Assembly: GCA_900546215.1 (NCBI GenBank)
Contig: URCD01000018.1
Location: forward strand, 1 to 30,996
Direction: 5' to 3'
Source: an uncultured Eubacteriales bacterium
GTDB lineage: Bacteria > Bacillota > Clostridia > Lachnospirales > Anaerotignaceae
DNA length: 30,996 nt
The position numbers and the translations under genes are program-made. Shown here in pieces: positions 24,418 through 30,996 of this stretch. Below the pieces are notes generated by a model that ran no database searches, was not told the DNA's origin, and saw only the letters and a program-made list of their open reading frames with translations. Within the stretch, counting starts at the first letter, position 1, and each line of letters begins with the position of its first letter.

Positions 24418-25044
24418 TTGAACAATAAGATACCAAATGCTGTTATAAAGAGAATGCCTAAATATTTAAGATGCTTAGGAGAATTATATGATAGCGGAAT
24501 TAAGAAGACATCGTCCAGAGAATTAAGCGAAAGGGCGAATGTAACTGCAAGCCAGCTAAGACAGGACTTAAATAATTTTGGAGGCTTTGGACTTCAGGGA
24601 TATGGTTATGATGTATGCTTCCTATATAATGAAATTAAAAAAATACTTGGACTGAACCGAATTTATAACCTTATAATAATCGGCGGCGGAAATATCGGAC
24701 AGGCTCTCGCTAATTATACTGAATTTGAAAAAAGAGGTATATTTATCAGAGCAATATTTGATGTAAATCCAAGACTAATCGGTATGGAGATTAGAGGAAT
24801 AAAAATATATGATTTAGATATGCTTGAAACATATGCGGTTAAAAATTCAGTGGATATCGCGGTGATAGCAACACCTGGAAGAGCAGCACAAAGTGTTTCT
24901 GAGAGAATAATTAAGCTTGGCATAGAAGGTATTTGGAATTTCTCTCATACAGACATTAAAACAAATCTTAATGCCATAGTGGAAAATGTTAACCTGACGG
25001 ATGGTATTATGACGCTTCTTTATAAATTTAATCAAATATATTAA
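24418..25044 (+). CDS. rex: Redox-sensing transcriptional repressor Rex
   Basis: Rex binds DNA when NAD+ is abundant and lets go when NADH rises, controlling fermentation genes. The 208 residues have an N-terminal winged helix (KIPNAVIKRMPKYLRCLGEL and ELSERANVTASQLRQDLNNFG) and a Rossmann NADH domain with IIGGGNIGQALANY, a good GxGxxG-type loop, plus FDVNPRLIG. The length is normal. The start is TTG 24418, since GAAGGTG lies just upstream and the two ATGs in the leader run into stops. It lies 81 bases after the hydratase gene on the same strand, and a Rex-like operator sits at the start of that operon. A bidirectional terminator ends it. Confidence 0.95.
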   Translation: MNNKIPNAVIKRMPKYLRCLGELYDSGIKKTSSRELSERANVTASQLRQDLNNFGGFGLQGYGYDVCFLYNEIKKILGLNRIYNLIIIGGGNIGQALANYTEFEKRGIFIRAIFDVNPRLIGMEIRGIKIYDLDMLETYAVKNSVDIAVIATPGRAAQSVSERIIKLGIEGIWNFSHTDIKTNLNAIVENVNLTDGIMTLLYKFNQIY

Positions 25045-25077
25045 AAACCGCTTTTTGAATTTCAAAAAGCGGTTTTT
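25043..25077. terminator. Bidirectional terminator between rex and the glycyl-radical-like gene
   Basis: AAAAACCGCTTTTTG (25043-25057) pairs with CAAAAAGCGGTTTTT (25063-25077) around a five-base loop. A-run and T-run flanks make it active in both directions, serving two convergent genes. Confidence 0.92.
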
Positions 25078-25080
25078 ATA

Positions 25081-25356
25081 TTAATCAAGAGACAGGCTGT
25101 GTTTTACTCTGTCATGTTCTTCAGATGTTTTAGCATCATTCCATCTGTCCATCGTTCCAACAAGATAACCTGTTATACGGCGAATTCTGTCAAAATTAAG
25201 AGGTTTAAACGTATACTTCATATTAATGAAGTCTCCGTCAATTGAAAGCTCAAGATTATCAAGCTTCCTTGTTGGATTATCCTTTAAAATAATGTTTACA
25301 TACTGGTCAATTTCCTTTTGATCCATAGTGCCGTTTAATACTGTTATATTAGCCAT
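25081..25356 (-). CDS. Stand-alone glycyl-radical-domain-like protein, NrdD C-terminus type
   Basis: The 91-residue protein resembles only the C-terminal tail of class III (anaerobic) ribonucleotide reductase. Residues 58-87 read RIRRITGYLVGTMDRWND and then AKTSEEHDRVKH, matching the family pattern R-[VI]-[TC]-G-Y-L ... K..E..DRVKH, where the glycine (here Gly63) carries the radical. There is no catalytic barrel and no cysteine, so neither the active-site cysteine nor the zinc site of NrdD is present. It has its own GGAGGAA and ATG at 25356, and its own terminator, so it is not a broken fragment. A repair partner for NrdD, as YfiD is for pyruvate formate-lyase, is an inference. Such small proteins are often labelled simply as ribonucleotide reductase. 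Confidence 0.72.
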   Translation of the reverse strand: MANITVLNGTMDQKEIDQYVNIILKDNPTRKLDNLELSIDGDFINMKYTFKPLNFDRIRRITGYLVGTMDRWNDAKTSEEHDRVKHSLSLD

Positions 25357-25476
25357 AGTTATCTTCCTCCAATAATCAAGATATTGTTTTAATTAAGAAT
25401 ATAATACAACATCTAGTTGGAAAAATCAAGCTATATTTTACTAAAAGATAATAATTTTTAAAAAAGAATGATAGGC

Positions 25477-25506
25477 AAAAGGCGCCCATTAATATGGACG
25501 CCTTTT
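25477..25506 (-). terminator. Intrinsic terminator of the 3D-domain gene
   Basis: AAAAGGCG and CCAT pair with ATGG and CGCCTTTT around a TAAT loop, with one mismatch in the stem. On the minus strand the structure lies 16 bases after the stop codon. The rest of the gap 25357-25522 is AT-rich with no gene. Confidence 0.8.
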
Positions 25507-25522
25507 TGTGATTGTGTTTATT

Positions 25523-26506
25523 TTATTGAAGAATGTAAACCGTTACGGTTTGTCTGCCCCAGGCAAACGCCTCGTTAACGGAGTTGTAACAAAGGTCGAT
25601 ACGGTAGCCGTCTATTGCTCCTCCTGTATCCTCGGCAGTAGCCATCCCGTAACCGGGAATATATAGCTTAGTGCCAAGAGGAATTACACTTGGATCAACT
25701 GCTACGGCTCCTCGTACCGCCGCCGTTCCGGTAGCGGTGGTCGAAGTACAGCCTTCATCATACTGGGTGTAGCCCGTTGCCACAACTGTAAGCGCCTTTG
25801 AATATTTAAAGTCGCCTACAGGAGTTGATACCATACTGGCGGTACCTCTTTCGATAATAGCATTTACAGGCTCGGTTACCACTTCTCGGCTTATTTCGTT
25901 TGTATCAGTGAGTTCACCCCCGACATAAGTTTCTTCACTTACAACCTCAACAAGTCCATCGGCACCTTCCTGTATTACTCTTTCGGTACCCTCTGCAAGA
26001 TCCTCTGTATCCTTGTATTCTATTGATTTTTCAATTTTTTCATAGGTTGTAACCTCTTTAACAAGACTTGATGACAGTTCAATAGTCATACCGTCTGTTA
26101 AATTGGTTTTTTCCGTAATATCATCGGGAAGATAATACTGACGGTTTTCATAGTCGCCTGAAAGGCTTTCAAGCAGTTCACCAACGGTAAGGGAAGTAGT
26201 GCGTACCATTCTGGGAACTCCATCATAGTCGATCATAACGTGAATAGAGGGCTTGATTTCAATTATATCTCCGTCATTCACAATATAATCTAGGGCATAG
26301 TTAAGTTCATCATCTTCTGAAATTGTGATTTCCTGAAGTTCAAGAAGTTTTTCAACTGAAACCGGCTCAGTTAAGTTAGCTGTTGATTTGTTTTTTCCTT
26401 CAATAATTGTTACACTCAAATTTTCTTCGCTGTAAGCGGAAACACTTCCGCTCAACAATGCCAATAACCCAATCACGATAGCAATTACTCTAAGTCGTTT
26501 TGTCAT
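25523..26506 (-). CDS. Secreted DUF348-G5-3D wall protein (YabE/YocH-like)
   Basis: The protein probably acts on or binds peptidoglycan outside the membrane. A signal peptide (MTKRLRVIAIVIGLLALLSG, cleaved after SVSA) precedes one or two ubiquitin-like DUF348 domains (about 25-140), a G5 domain (about 146-222, from KEVTTYEKIEKSIEYKDTED), and a C-terminal 3D domain, which in this family resembles a lytic transglycosylase fold. The three aspartates of 3D are in AVDPSVIPLG, AEDTGGAIDGYRIDL (two). I chose ATG 26506, preceded by AAGGAGG; the frame runs upstream to 26542 without support. About 327 residues. Upstream lie phased WalR boxes and a structured leader. YocH, another 3D protein, is a WalR target in Bacillus subtilis. 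Confidence 0.9.
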   Translation of the reverse strand: MTKRLRVIAIVIGLLALLSGSVSAYSEENLSVTIIEGKNKSTANLTEPVSVEKLLELQEITISEDDELNYALDYIVNDGDIIEIKPSIHVMIDYDGVPRMVRTTSLTVGELLESLSGDYENRQYYLPDDITEKTNLTDGMTIELSSSLVKEVTTYEKIEKSIEYKDTEDLAEGTERVIQEGADGLVEVVSEETYVGGELTDTNEISREVVTEPVNAIIERGTASMVSTPVGDFKYSKALTVVATGYTQYDEGCTSTTATGTAAVRGAVAVDPSVIPLGTKLYIPGYGMATAEDTGGAIDGYRIDLCYNSVNEAFAWGRQTVTVYILQ

Positions 26507-26520
26507 AGTTTCCTCCTTAA

Positions 26521-26660
26521 TAGGCATCTCCCAATGAAGCATGCGGGAAATGCTGCTTAATTCCGCTGCCTAAAAACCCAGCGGCCCGCTCCGGAAGCTG
26601 ATATATATATCTTCAGAGTCCGGGGGTTTCTTACTGACTAACTCTCCTTGATTAATGCAT
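26521..26660 (-). ncRNA. Structured leader RNA of the 3D-domain gene, possible riboswitch
   Basis: The roughly 205-nt leader on the minus strand is GC-rich compared with its surroundings and folds locally: CCGCTG/CAGCGG (about 26563-26587) around a U-rich loop, AAGCA/TGCTT beyond it, and a long stem pairing GAAG..CTC with CTTC..GAG around AT repeats (26590-26625). The segment CCGGAGCGGG, then a hairpin, then GAATTAAGC recalls the start of c-di-AMP (ydaO) riboswitches, which commonly precede wall hydrolase genes. However, the conserved 3' segment of that class (CAGCTAACC) is not found. I call the structure, not the class. Confidence 0.35.
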
Positions 26661-26691
26661 TTGCATGAAAAATATTTGGCGATGAACTATA

Positions 26692-26717
26692 AAAGAGCAT
26701 GGTTTAATATGCTCTTT
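26692..26717 (-). terminator. Hairpin after tatD, possible weak terminator
   Basis: AAAGAGCAT pairs perfectly with ATGCTCTTT around an eight-base loop. On the minus strand a short TTTTAT follows. It would end tatD transcripts but lies beyond the WalR boxes, near the expected start of the next transcript. Confidence 0.45.
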
Positions 26718-26738
26718 AATCTATACACGAATAATATA

Positions 26739-26766
26739 TTAACACAAATGTAACAACTATGCAACA
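26739..26766 (-). promoter_or_regulatory. Phased WalR boxes upstream of the 3D-domain gene
   Basis: On the minus strand three hexamers 11 bases apart read TGTTGC, TGTTAC and TGTTAA (plus-strand starts 26761, 26750, 26739). The last two match TGTWAH-N5-TGTWAH perfectly. A TATAGA (26720-26725) or TGTATA (26722-26727) could be the -10. The target is a wall protein with a 3D domain, the type of gene known to be WalR-controlled, and walR is in this window. Confidence 0.72.
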
Positions 26767-26767
26767 A

Positions 26768-27526
26768 TTATTTTATAAACAGCCTTTTAGCGTTATTTTT
26801 GGTAATATTGCACACATCAATTTCGGGAAGATTTTTTATATCTCCTATTTTTTCGACTACATATTTTAAAAGGCGCGAATCATTTCTTCGGCCTCGATAT
26901 GGAACCGGCGCAAGGTAGGGGGCGTCAGTCTCAATCAAAATTTTGTCAATCGGTATCTGTTCTACAGCTTCGACTGTTTTTCTATTATTTTTAAATGTCA
27001 GGCTTCCGCCAATTCCTATATAAAATCCCATCTCTATATAGTCTTTTGCCATTTGAGCACTTCCGCTATAGCAGTGAATAACACCGTTTCTGACTTTGCT
27101 TGCCTTTATTATATCGAAACATTCCTGAGCAGCGTCTCTTGAGTGAACGATTATTGGCATATCCAGCTCATAAGCCAGTTCAAGCTGACGTTTAAACCAG
27201 TAGCGCTGCTCATCTCTAGGAGACAAGTCGTAGTAATAATCCAGGCCGATTTCGCCAACTGCCACAACCTTTGGATGCTTTGACAGCTTTTTTAATGTTT
27301 CTATATCTTCCTCACTCATTTTACCTACCTCATGAGGATGTACTCCGACAGATGCGTAAAAGAAAGGATACTTATCCGCTAATGCTATAGATGCTTTTGA
27401 ACTGGATATATCTGAGGATGAGTTTATAACAGTCTCTATTCCTTCTTCCGGAAATGAAGACAGCAGTTCATCTCTGTCATCATCAAATCTTTCATCGTCA
27501 TAATGTGCATGTGATTCAAAATACAT
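26768..27526 (-). CDS. tatD: TatD-family metal-dependent nuclease
   Basis: TatD proteins are Mg2+- or Mn2+-dependent deoxyribonucleases with a TIM-barrel amidohydrolase fold. The metal ligands are all present: HxH in ESHAHYDDERF, the glutamate in GEIGLDYYYD, histidines in IVHSRDA and HCYSGSA, and the aspartate in ETDAPYLAPVPYRGRRN. The 252-residue length is typical. I chose ATG 27526, with AAGGAGC at 27534-27540; an upstream in-frame start at 27559 would be read through a hairpin. It follows metG on the same strand, a common arrangement in Firmicutes, but with a terminator hairpin in between, immediately before its ribosome binding site. Confidence 0.93.
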   Translation of the reverse strand: MYFESHAHYDDERFDDDRDELLSSFPEEGIETVINSSSDISSSKASIALADKYPFFYASVGVHPHEVGKMSEEDIETLKKLSKHPKVVAVGEIGLDYYYDLSPRDEQRYWFKRQLELAYELDMPIIVHSRDAAQECFDIIKASKVRNGVIHCYSGSAQMAKDYIEMGFYIGIGGSLTFKNNRKTVEAVEQIPIDKILIETDAPYLAPVPYRGRRNDSRLLKYVVEKIGDIKNLPEIDVCNITKNNAKRLFIK

Positions 27527-27541
27527 ATTTATTGCTCCTTT

Positions 27542-27573
27542 AAAAAAGTGGAAGTGCAATTTTGCACTTCCAC
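27542..27573 (-). terminator. Terminator between metG and tatD
   Basis: GTGGAAGTGCAA and TTGCACTTCCAC form a perfect 12-bp stem with a very short loop, and on the minus strand six T residues follow (27542-27547). The tatD ribosome binding site starts one to two bases later, leaving no space for a promoter. Confidence 0.88.
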
Positions 27574-27585
27574 AACAAATTTTTA

Positions 27586-29541
27586 TCAGCTGAGTGAAGA
27601 ACCATCTGCAAAATCAGCTTTATCGACTGTTGCCATTGAAAGCTGACCGTTTTCATCTTCTGCTACAAGTACCATTCCGTAGCTCATTTCACCCATCATT
27701 TTTCTTGGTGCAAGATTAGTAAGGACGATAACCTTCTTCCCAACCATTTCCTCAGGAGTATAATTAGGATAGAGGCCGGATAATATCTGTCTTGTCTCAT
27801 TTCCGATTTTTATCTGGTTTTTAAGAAGCTTTTTGGAGCCAGACATTCTCTCTGATGCCACAACGGTTCCAACCTTCAGCTCTATTTTATCAAAATCGTC
27901 TATTGTTATTTCGGGAGCCTTGTTTTCTTCTTCAGCCTTTTCCTGATTTGCAATAGAGGAGGCCTGAGCGGCCTTCATGGCAGCTTCAAGCTCGTCGAGT
28001 TCTTTTTTAATATCAATTCTCGGGAAAATTACATTACCCTTTGTGATTGTAATTTCTGCTGGAAGTTCTCCCCAGACCTTTGCGCTGTCCCATGTCTTTA
28101 TTGCTTCATCGTTTATACCAAGCTGTTCCCAAATAAGCTTAGGAGTATTTGGCATAAACGGCTGAATAAGAACGGATACAATTCTAATGGCCTCAGCAAG
28201 GTTGTAAAGTGAATTTGCAAGCTTGCCCCTTTGTGTCTCATCCTTTGCCAGTATCCAGGGCTGTGTCTCATCAACATATTTATTAGCTCTTCTAATCAGT
28301 GTCCAAATTTCTGTAAGGGCATCTGAGAAAAGCATCTTGTCCAAAAGACCATCTACCTTTTCGGTTACGGCAGATGCTGTGCCAATAAGAGATGCGTCAA
28401 ATTCAGATGCTTCCCTTTCAGCGGGAAGCTTGCCATTAAAGTATTTATCAATCATACCAACAGTTCTTGATACAAGATTTCCGAGGTCATTTGCAAGGTC
28501 CGAATTAATTCTTTGTATGAGCGCCTCGTTGGTAAAGTTTCCATCCTGTCCAAAAGCGATTTCGCGAAGAAGAAAATACCGGATGGAGTCAACTCCATAT
28601 CTGTCGACCAACACCTTAGGATCTACAACGTTACCCTTTGATTTGGACATTTTACCTCCGTCAATTATAAGCCAGCCGTGGCCAAATACCTGTTTAGGAA
28701 GCGGAAGATTGAGAGCCATAAGCATTGCGGGCCAAATAATCGTATGGAAACGTACAATTTCCTTTCCAACAACATGCACATCAGCAGGCCAGTATTTCTT
28801 AAACTCAGAATCATCATCTGAACCGTAGCCAAGTGCGGTAATGTAGTTTGAAAGTGCGTCAACCCATACATAAACGATGTGTTTATCGTCAAATGTAACG
28901 GGAATACCCCATTTAAATGTCGTACGGCTGACGCATAGATCCTCAAGACCTGGCTTAAGGAAGTTATTAATCATTTCGTTTTGTCTTGTCTGAGGCTGGA
29001 TAAATTCAGGATGCTCTTCAATGTGCTTTATAAGCCTGTCCTGATATTTCGAAAGCCTGAAGAAGTAGCTTTCCTCCTTAAGCTTCTCTACTTCACGTCC
29101 ACAGTCTGGACATTTGCCGTCAACAAGCTGAACCTCTGTAAAAAATGATTCACATGGAGTACAGTACCAGCCTTCATACTCACTTTTATAAATATCGCCC
29201 TGGTCGTAAAGCTGCTTGAAAATTTTCTGAACGGACTTTACGTGATAATCGTCAGTTGTACGGATAAACTGGTCGTATGAAATATCAAGCTCTTTCCAGA
29301 GCTCTTTTACTCCTGCTACTATTTTATCAACATATTCCTTGGGTGTAACACCCTGAGACATGGCAATTCTCTCTATCTTCTGGCCGTGTTCGTCAGTTCC
29401 TGTAAGGAATTTAACATCATAGCCTCTAAGTCTTTTATAACGGGCCATTGTGTCCGTTGCAACAGTACAATAGGAATGTCCTATATGAAGCTTGTCACTG
29501 GGGTAGTAAATTGGCGTAGTTATGTAAAATTTCTCTGCCAT
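27586..29541 (-). CDS. metG: Methionyl-tRNA synthetase
   Basis: MetRS charges tRNA-Met. The 651 residues have the ATP-binding HIGH motif (KLHIGHSYCTVATD), a zinc knuckle with two CxxC pairs (CTPCESFF and CPDCGREV), the KMSKS loop (GGKMSKSKGNVVDP), the anticodon-binding helical domain (QPWILAKDE, IQPFMPNTPKLIWEQLG) and a C-terminal EMAP/Trbp111-type tRNA-binding domain (IELKVGTVVASERMSGSKKL to GMVLVAED). The ATG at 29541 lies nine bases after AGGAGGA; an in-frame TTG at 29550 would touch that site. I see no T-box or S-box leader in the 199 bases before it. Confidence 0.97.
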   Translation of the reverse strand: MAEKFYITTPIYYPSDKLHIGHSYCTVATDTMARYKRLRGYDVKFLTGTDEHGQKIERIAMSQGVTPKEYVDKIVAGVKELWKELDISYDQFIRTTDDYHVKSVQKIFKQLYDQGDIYKSEYEGWYCTPCESFFTEVQLVDGKCPDCGREVEKLKEESYFFRLSKYQDRLIKHIEEHPEFIQPQTRQNEMINNFLKPGLEDLCVSRTTFKWGIPVTFDDKHIVYVWVDALSNYITALGYGSDDDSEFKKYWPADVHVVGKEIVRFHTIIWPAMLMALNLPLPKQVFGHGWLIIDGGKMSKSKGNVVDPKVLVDRYGVDSIRYFLLREIAFGQDGNFTNEALIQRINSDLANDLGNLVSRTVGMIDKYFNGKLPAEREASEFDASLIGTASAVTEKVDGLLDKMLFSDALTEIWTLIRRANKYVDETQPWILAKDETQRGKLANSLYNLAEAIRIVSVLIQPFMPNTPKLIWEQLGINDEAIKTWDSAKVWGELPAEITITKGNVIFPRIDIKKELDELEAAMKAAQASSIANQEKAEEENKAPEITIDDFDKIELKVGTVVASERMSGSKKLLKNQIKIGNETRQILSGLYPNYTPEEMVGKKVIVLTNLAPRKMMGEMSYGMVLVAEDENGQLSMATVDKADFADGSSLS

Positions 29542-29667
29542 TTTAATCAATCCTCCTAAAATTTATCTGATGGATATTATTATATCCGTTTTACGGCAAA
29601 AAATAAAGGCATTATTCATTTTTTTGGATTCTTTGTTATATGCTTTGACAATATTCGGTCATAAAAT

Positions 29668-29690
29668 AGCGGCGTTAATTAAACGCCGCT
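29668..29690 (-). terminator. Hairpin terminator of the M29 peptidase gene
   Basis: AGCGGCGTT (29668-29676) pairs with AACGCCGCT (29682-29690). On the minus strand TATTTTAT follows, a modest T-run. The rest of the gap 29542-29740 shows no gene or clear promoter. Confidence 0.7.
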
Positions 29691-29740
29691 GTAAATTACT
29701 TCATTTGTTATAAGATTTCAAATCATATGACATATAACTA

Positions 29741-30856
29741 TTAAATAAGATTTTCGGGATTCAATACCTCAAGCTCAGGTATTACAAATCTTCCGTCTTT
29801 TCTGATAAGCTTTCCGTCGAAATAGATTTCTCCTCCGCCGTACTCAGGAGTTTGTATAAGCACTAAATCCCAGTGAATGGCAGATTTATTTCCATTATTA
29901 GCATCGTCATAGCTGTTTCCCGGTGTAAAGTGTATGCTGCCCATAATTTTTTCGTCGAAAAGTATATTGTTCATAGGCTTGGTGATATAAGGATTTACGC
30001 CGATTGCGAACTCTCCCACATATCTGGCTCCTTCGTCAGTATCAAAAACCTGATTGAGCCTTTCCTTATTGTTTCCGCTGCATTTTACTATTTTGCCATT
30101 TTTAAAGGTAAGGCTTACGTTTTCGAATTTAAAGCTGTTATACTCTGAAGGCGTATTATAGGTAATAGTTCCATTAATTGAATTTTTGACTGGAGCTGTG
30201 TATACTTCTCCGTCAGGAATATTGCACTCCCCTGCGCATTTAATGGCCGGAATATCCTTAATAGAAAATGTTAAGTCAGTGTCCTTTGCGGTAAGCCGTA
30301 CTTTATCTGTTTTATTCATAAGCTCTACAAGGGAGTCCATAGCTTTGGACATTTTACTGTAGTCAAGATTGCATACCTTGTAATAATAGTCCTCAAATGC
30401 TTCAAGACTTTGATGCGCACTCTGTGCCATTGAAGGAGCAGGATAGCGAAGCACTACCCACTTGGTTTTAGGAACCCTTATCTCATGGTGAACGGGACTC
30501 ATATAAAGCTTGTCATAAAGGGCAAGCTTATCAGCAGGAACATCGCTCATTTCAGCAAGATTGTCTTCGCCCCTGACTCCGATGTATGCGTCCATCTGGC
30601 TCATTTTGGAAGCTTCACATTCAGCCATAAGCTTAAGCTGTTCTTCTGTAATATTCATAAGCAGCTCACGGTCAAGAGAATTTGTTGTAAAATCAACAAA
30701 TGGCAGCCCTCCGACGGCATAAATTTCTTTTATCAGCTGCTTTACAAGAGGAAGAGGGTGTACTCCATTGCAGCTGATAAGCACTTTTTCTCCCTTTTGA
30801 ACTTTGCATGAGTAGTTAACAAGATTATATGCAAGTTTTTTTATTCTTTCATCCAT
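29741..30856 (-). CDS. M29-family aminopeptidase (AmpS/PepS-like)
   Basis: M29 enzymes are cytoplasmic metal-dependent aminopeptidases. The 371-residue length is slightly below the usual 400-410. The likely metal-binding and active-site segments are present in order: ECNIPDGEVYTAP, YVGEFAIGVNP, MGSIHFTPGNSYDDANNG and SAIHWDLVLIQ, corresponding to the glutamates, histidines and aspartate of thermophilic aminopeptidase T and PepS. The N-terminal domain opens MDERIKKLAYNLVNYSCKVQ with the KGEKVLI block typical of the family. GGGAGG at 30867-30872 precedes the ATG at 30856. Substrate preference is unknown. The gene stands alone; 140 bases of AT-rich DNA with no feature I can support follow to the window end. 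Confidence 0.88.
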   Translation of the reverse strand: MDERIKKLAYNLVNYSCKVQKGEKVLISCNGVHPLPLVKQLIKEIYAVGGLPFVDFTTNSLDRELLMNITEEQLKLMAECEASKMSQMDAYIGVRGEDNLAEMSDVPADKLALYDKLYMSPVHHEIRVPKTKWVVLRYPAPSMAQSAHQSLEAFEDYYYKVCNLDYSKMSKAMDSLVELMNKTDKVRLTAKDTDLTFSIKDIPAIKCAGECNIPDGEVYTAPVKNSINGTITYNTPSEYNSFKFENVSLTFKNGKIVKCSGNNKERLNQVFDTDEGARYVGEFAIGVNPYITKPMNNILFDEKIMGSIHFTPGNSYDDANNGNKSAIHWDLVLIQTPEYGGGEIYFDGKLIRKDGRFVIPELEVLNPENLI

Positions 30857-30996
30857 ATATAAAAACCTCCCGTTTGTATTGTTTTCAAATTACAGAAACA
30901 ATATTACAACTTTTAAAGGGATTTTTAAATAATAAATTGAGAAACTTTTGAAAAAATGATAAACTTATATAAAAATTAATTGGATGTGATGATCAT

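Noticed and set aside
28223..28828. 201-codon open frame on the + strand opposite metG
   Set aside because: It is an antisense shadow of a firmly identified gene and has no recognisable domains. Other long antisense frames, such as 1048-1470 and 13451-13948, were set aside for the same reason.
29551..29740. T-box or S-box leader for metG
   Set aside because: The region lacks the T-box sequence and the SAM-riboswitch core, and holds only a terminator and AT-rich DNA.

Overview
The window looks like a chromosomal segment of an anaerobic, AT-rich, low-GC Gram-positive bacterium of the class Clostridia, probably Lachnospirales-like. The support is the gene order hpf-secA-prfB, a WalR/WalK system with yycH and yycI, a Rex repressor, a small protein resembling the glycyl-radical domain of anaerobic ribonucleotide reductase, and strong AGGAGG ribosome binding sites. 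Genus cannot be fixed by eye. I see no tRNA, rRNA, insertion sequence, prophage or CRISPR array.

Region 1 (1-14560, all + strand) is housekeeping: hpf (ribosome hibernation), secA (export motor), prfB (release factor 2, here without the usual frameshift), an RluA-type pseudouridine synthase, then walR-walK, a small secreted beta-sandwich protein, yycH and yycI, and finally glmM-glmS (glucosamine-6-phosphate synthesis for the wall). The gap after walK carries four hexamers phased every 11 bp that match the WalR box, so the downstream half of this cluster is probably fed back on by WalR.

Region 2 (14561-19848) is regulatory: a tandem-duplicated GntR-type protein with two winged-helix domains in one chain (-), a divergent membrane-bound Cache-GGDEF-EAL protein with a degenerate GGDEF and an intact EAL (+), and a sigma-54 enhancer-binding activator (-).

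Region 3 (19849-25079, + strand) is the most interesting part. A near-perfect sigma-54 promoter drives an acyl-CoA transferase, a GntP-type permease, a crotonase and a MaoC-type hydratase, with rex as the last gene. A Rex-operator-like sequence overlaps the predicted transcription start. I propose a short-chain hydroxy-acid (for example 3-hydroxybutyrate) or enoate uptake and CoA-activation module able to handle both stereoisomers. It would be switched by a substrate-sensing activator AND the NADH/NAD+ ratio through the Rex encoded by the same cluster.

Region 4 (25080-30996, - strand) holds a 91-residue stand-alone protein resembling the glycyl-radical domain of class III ribonucleotide reductase (a possible 'spare part' comparable in concept to YfiD/GrcA), a G5/3D-domain wall protein behind its own phased WalR boxes and a structured leader, tatD, metG and an M29-type aminopeptidase. 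The two WalR-box promoters link regions 1 and 4 into one cell-wall regulon.
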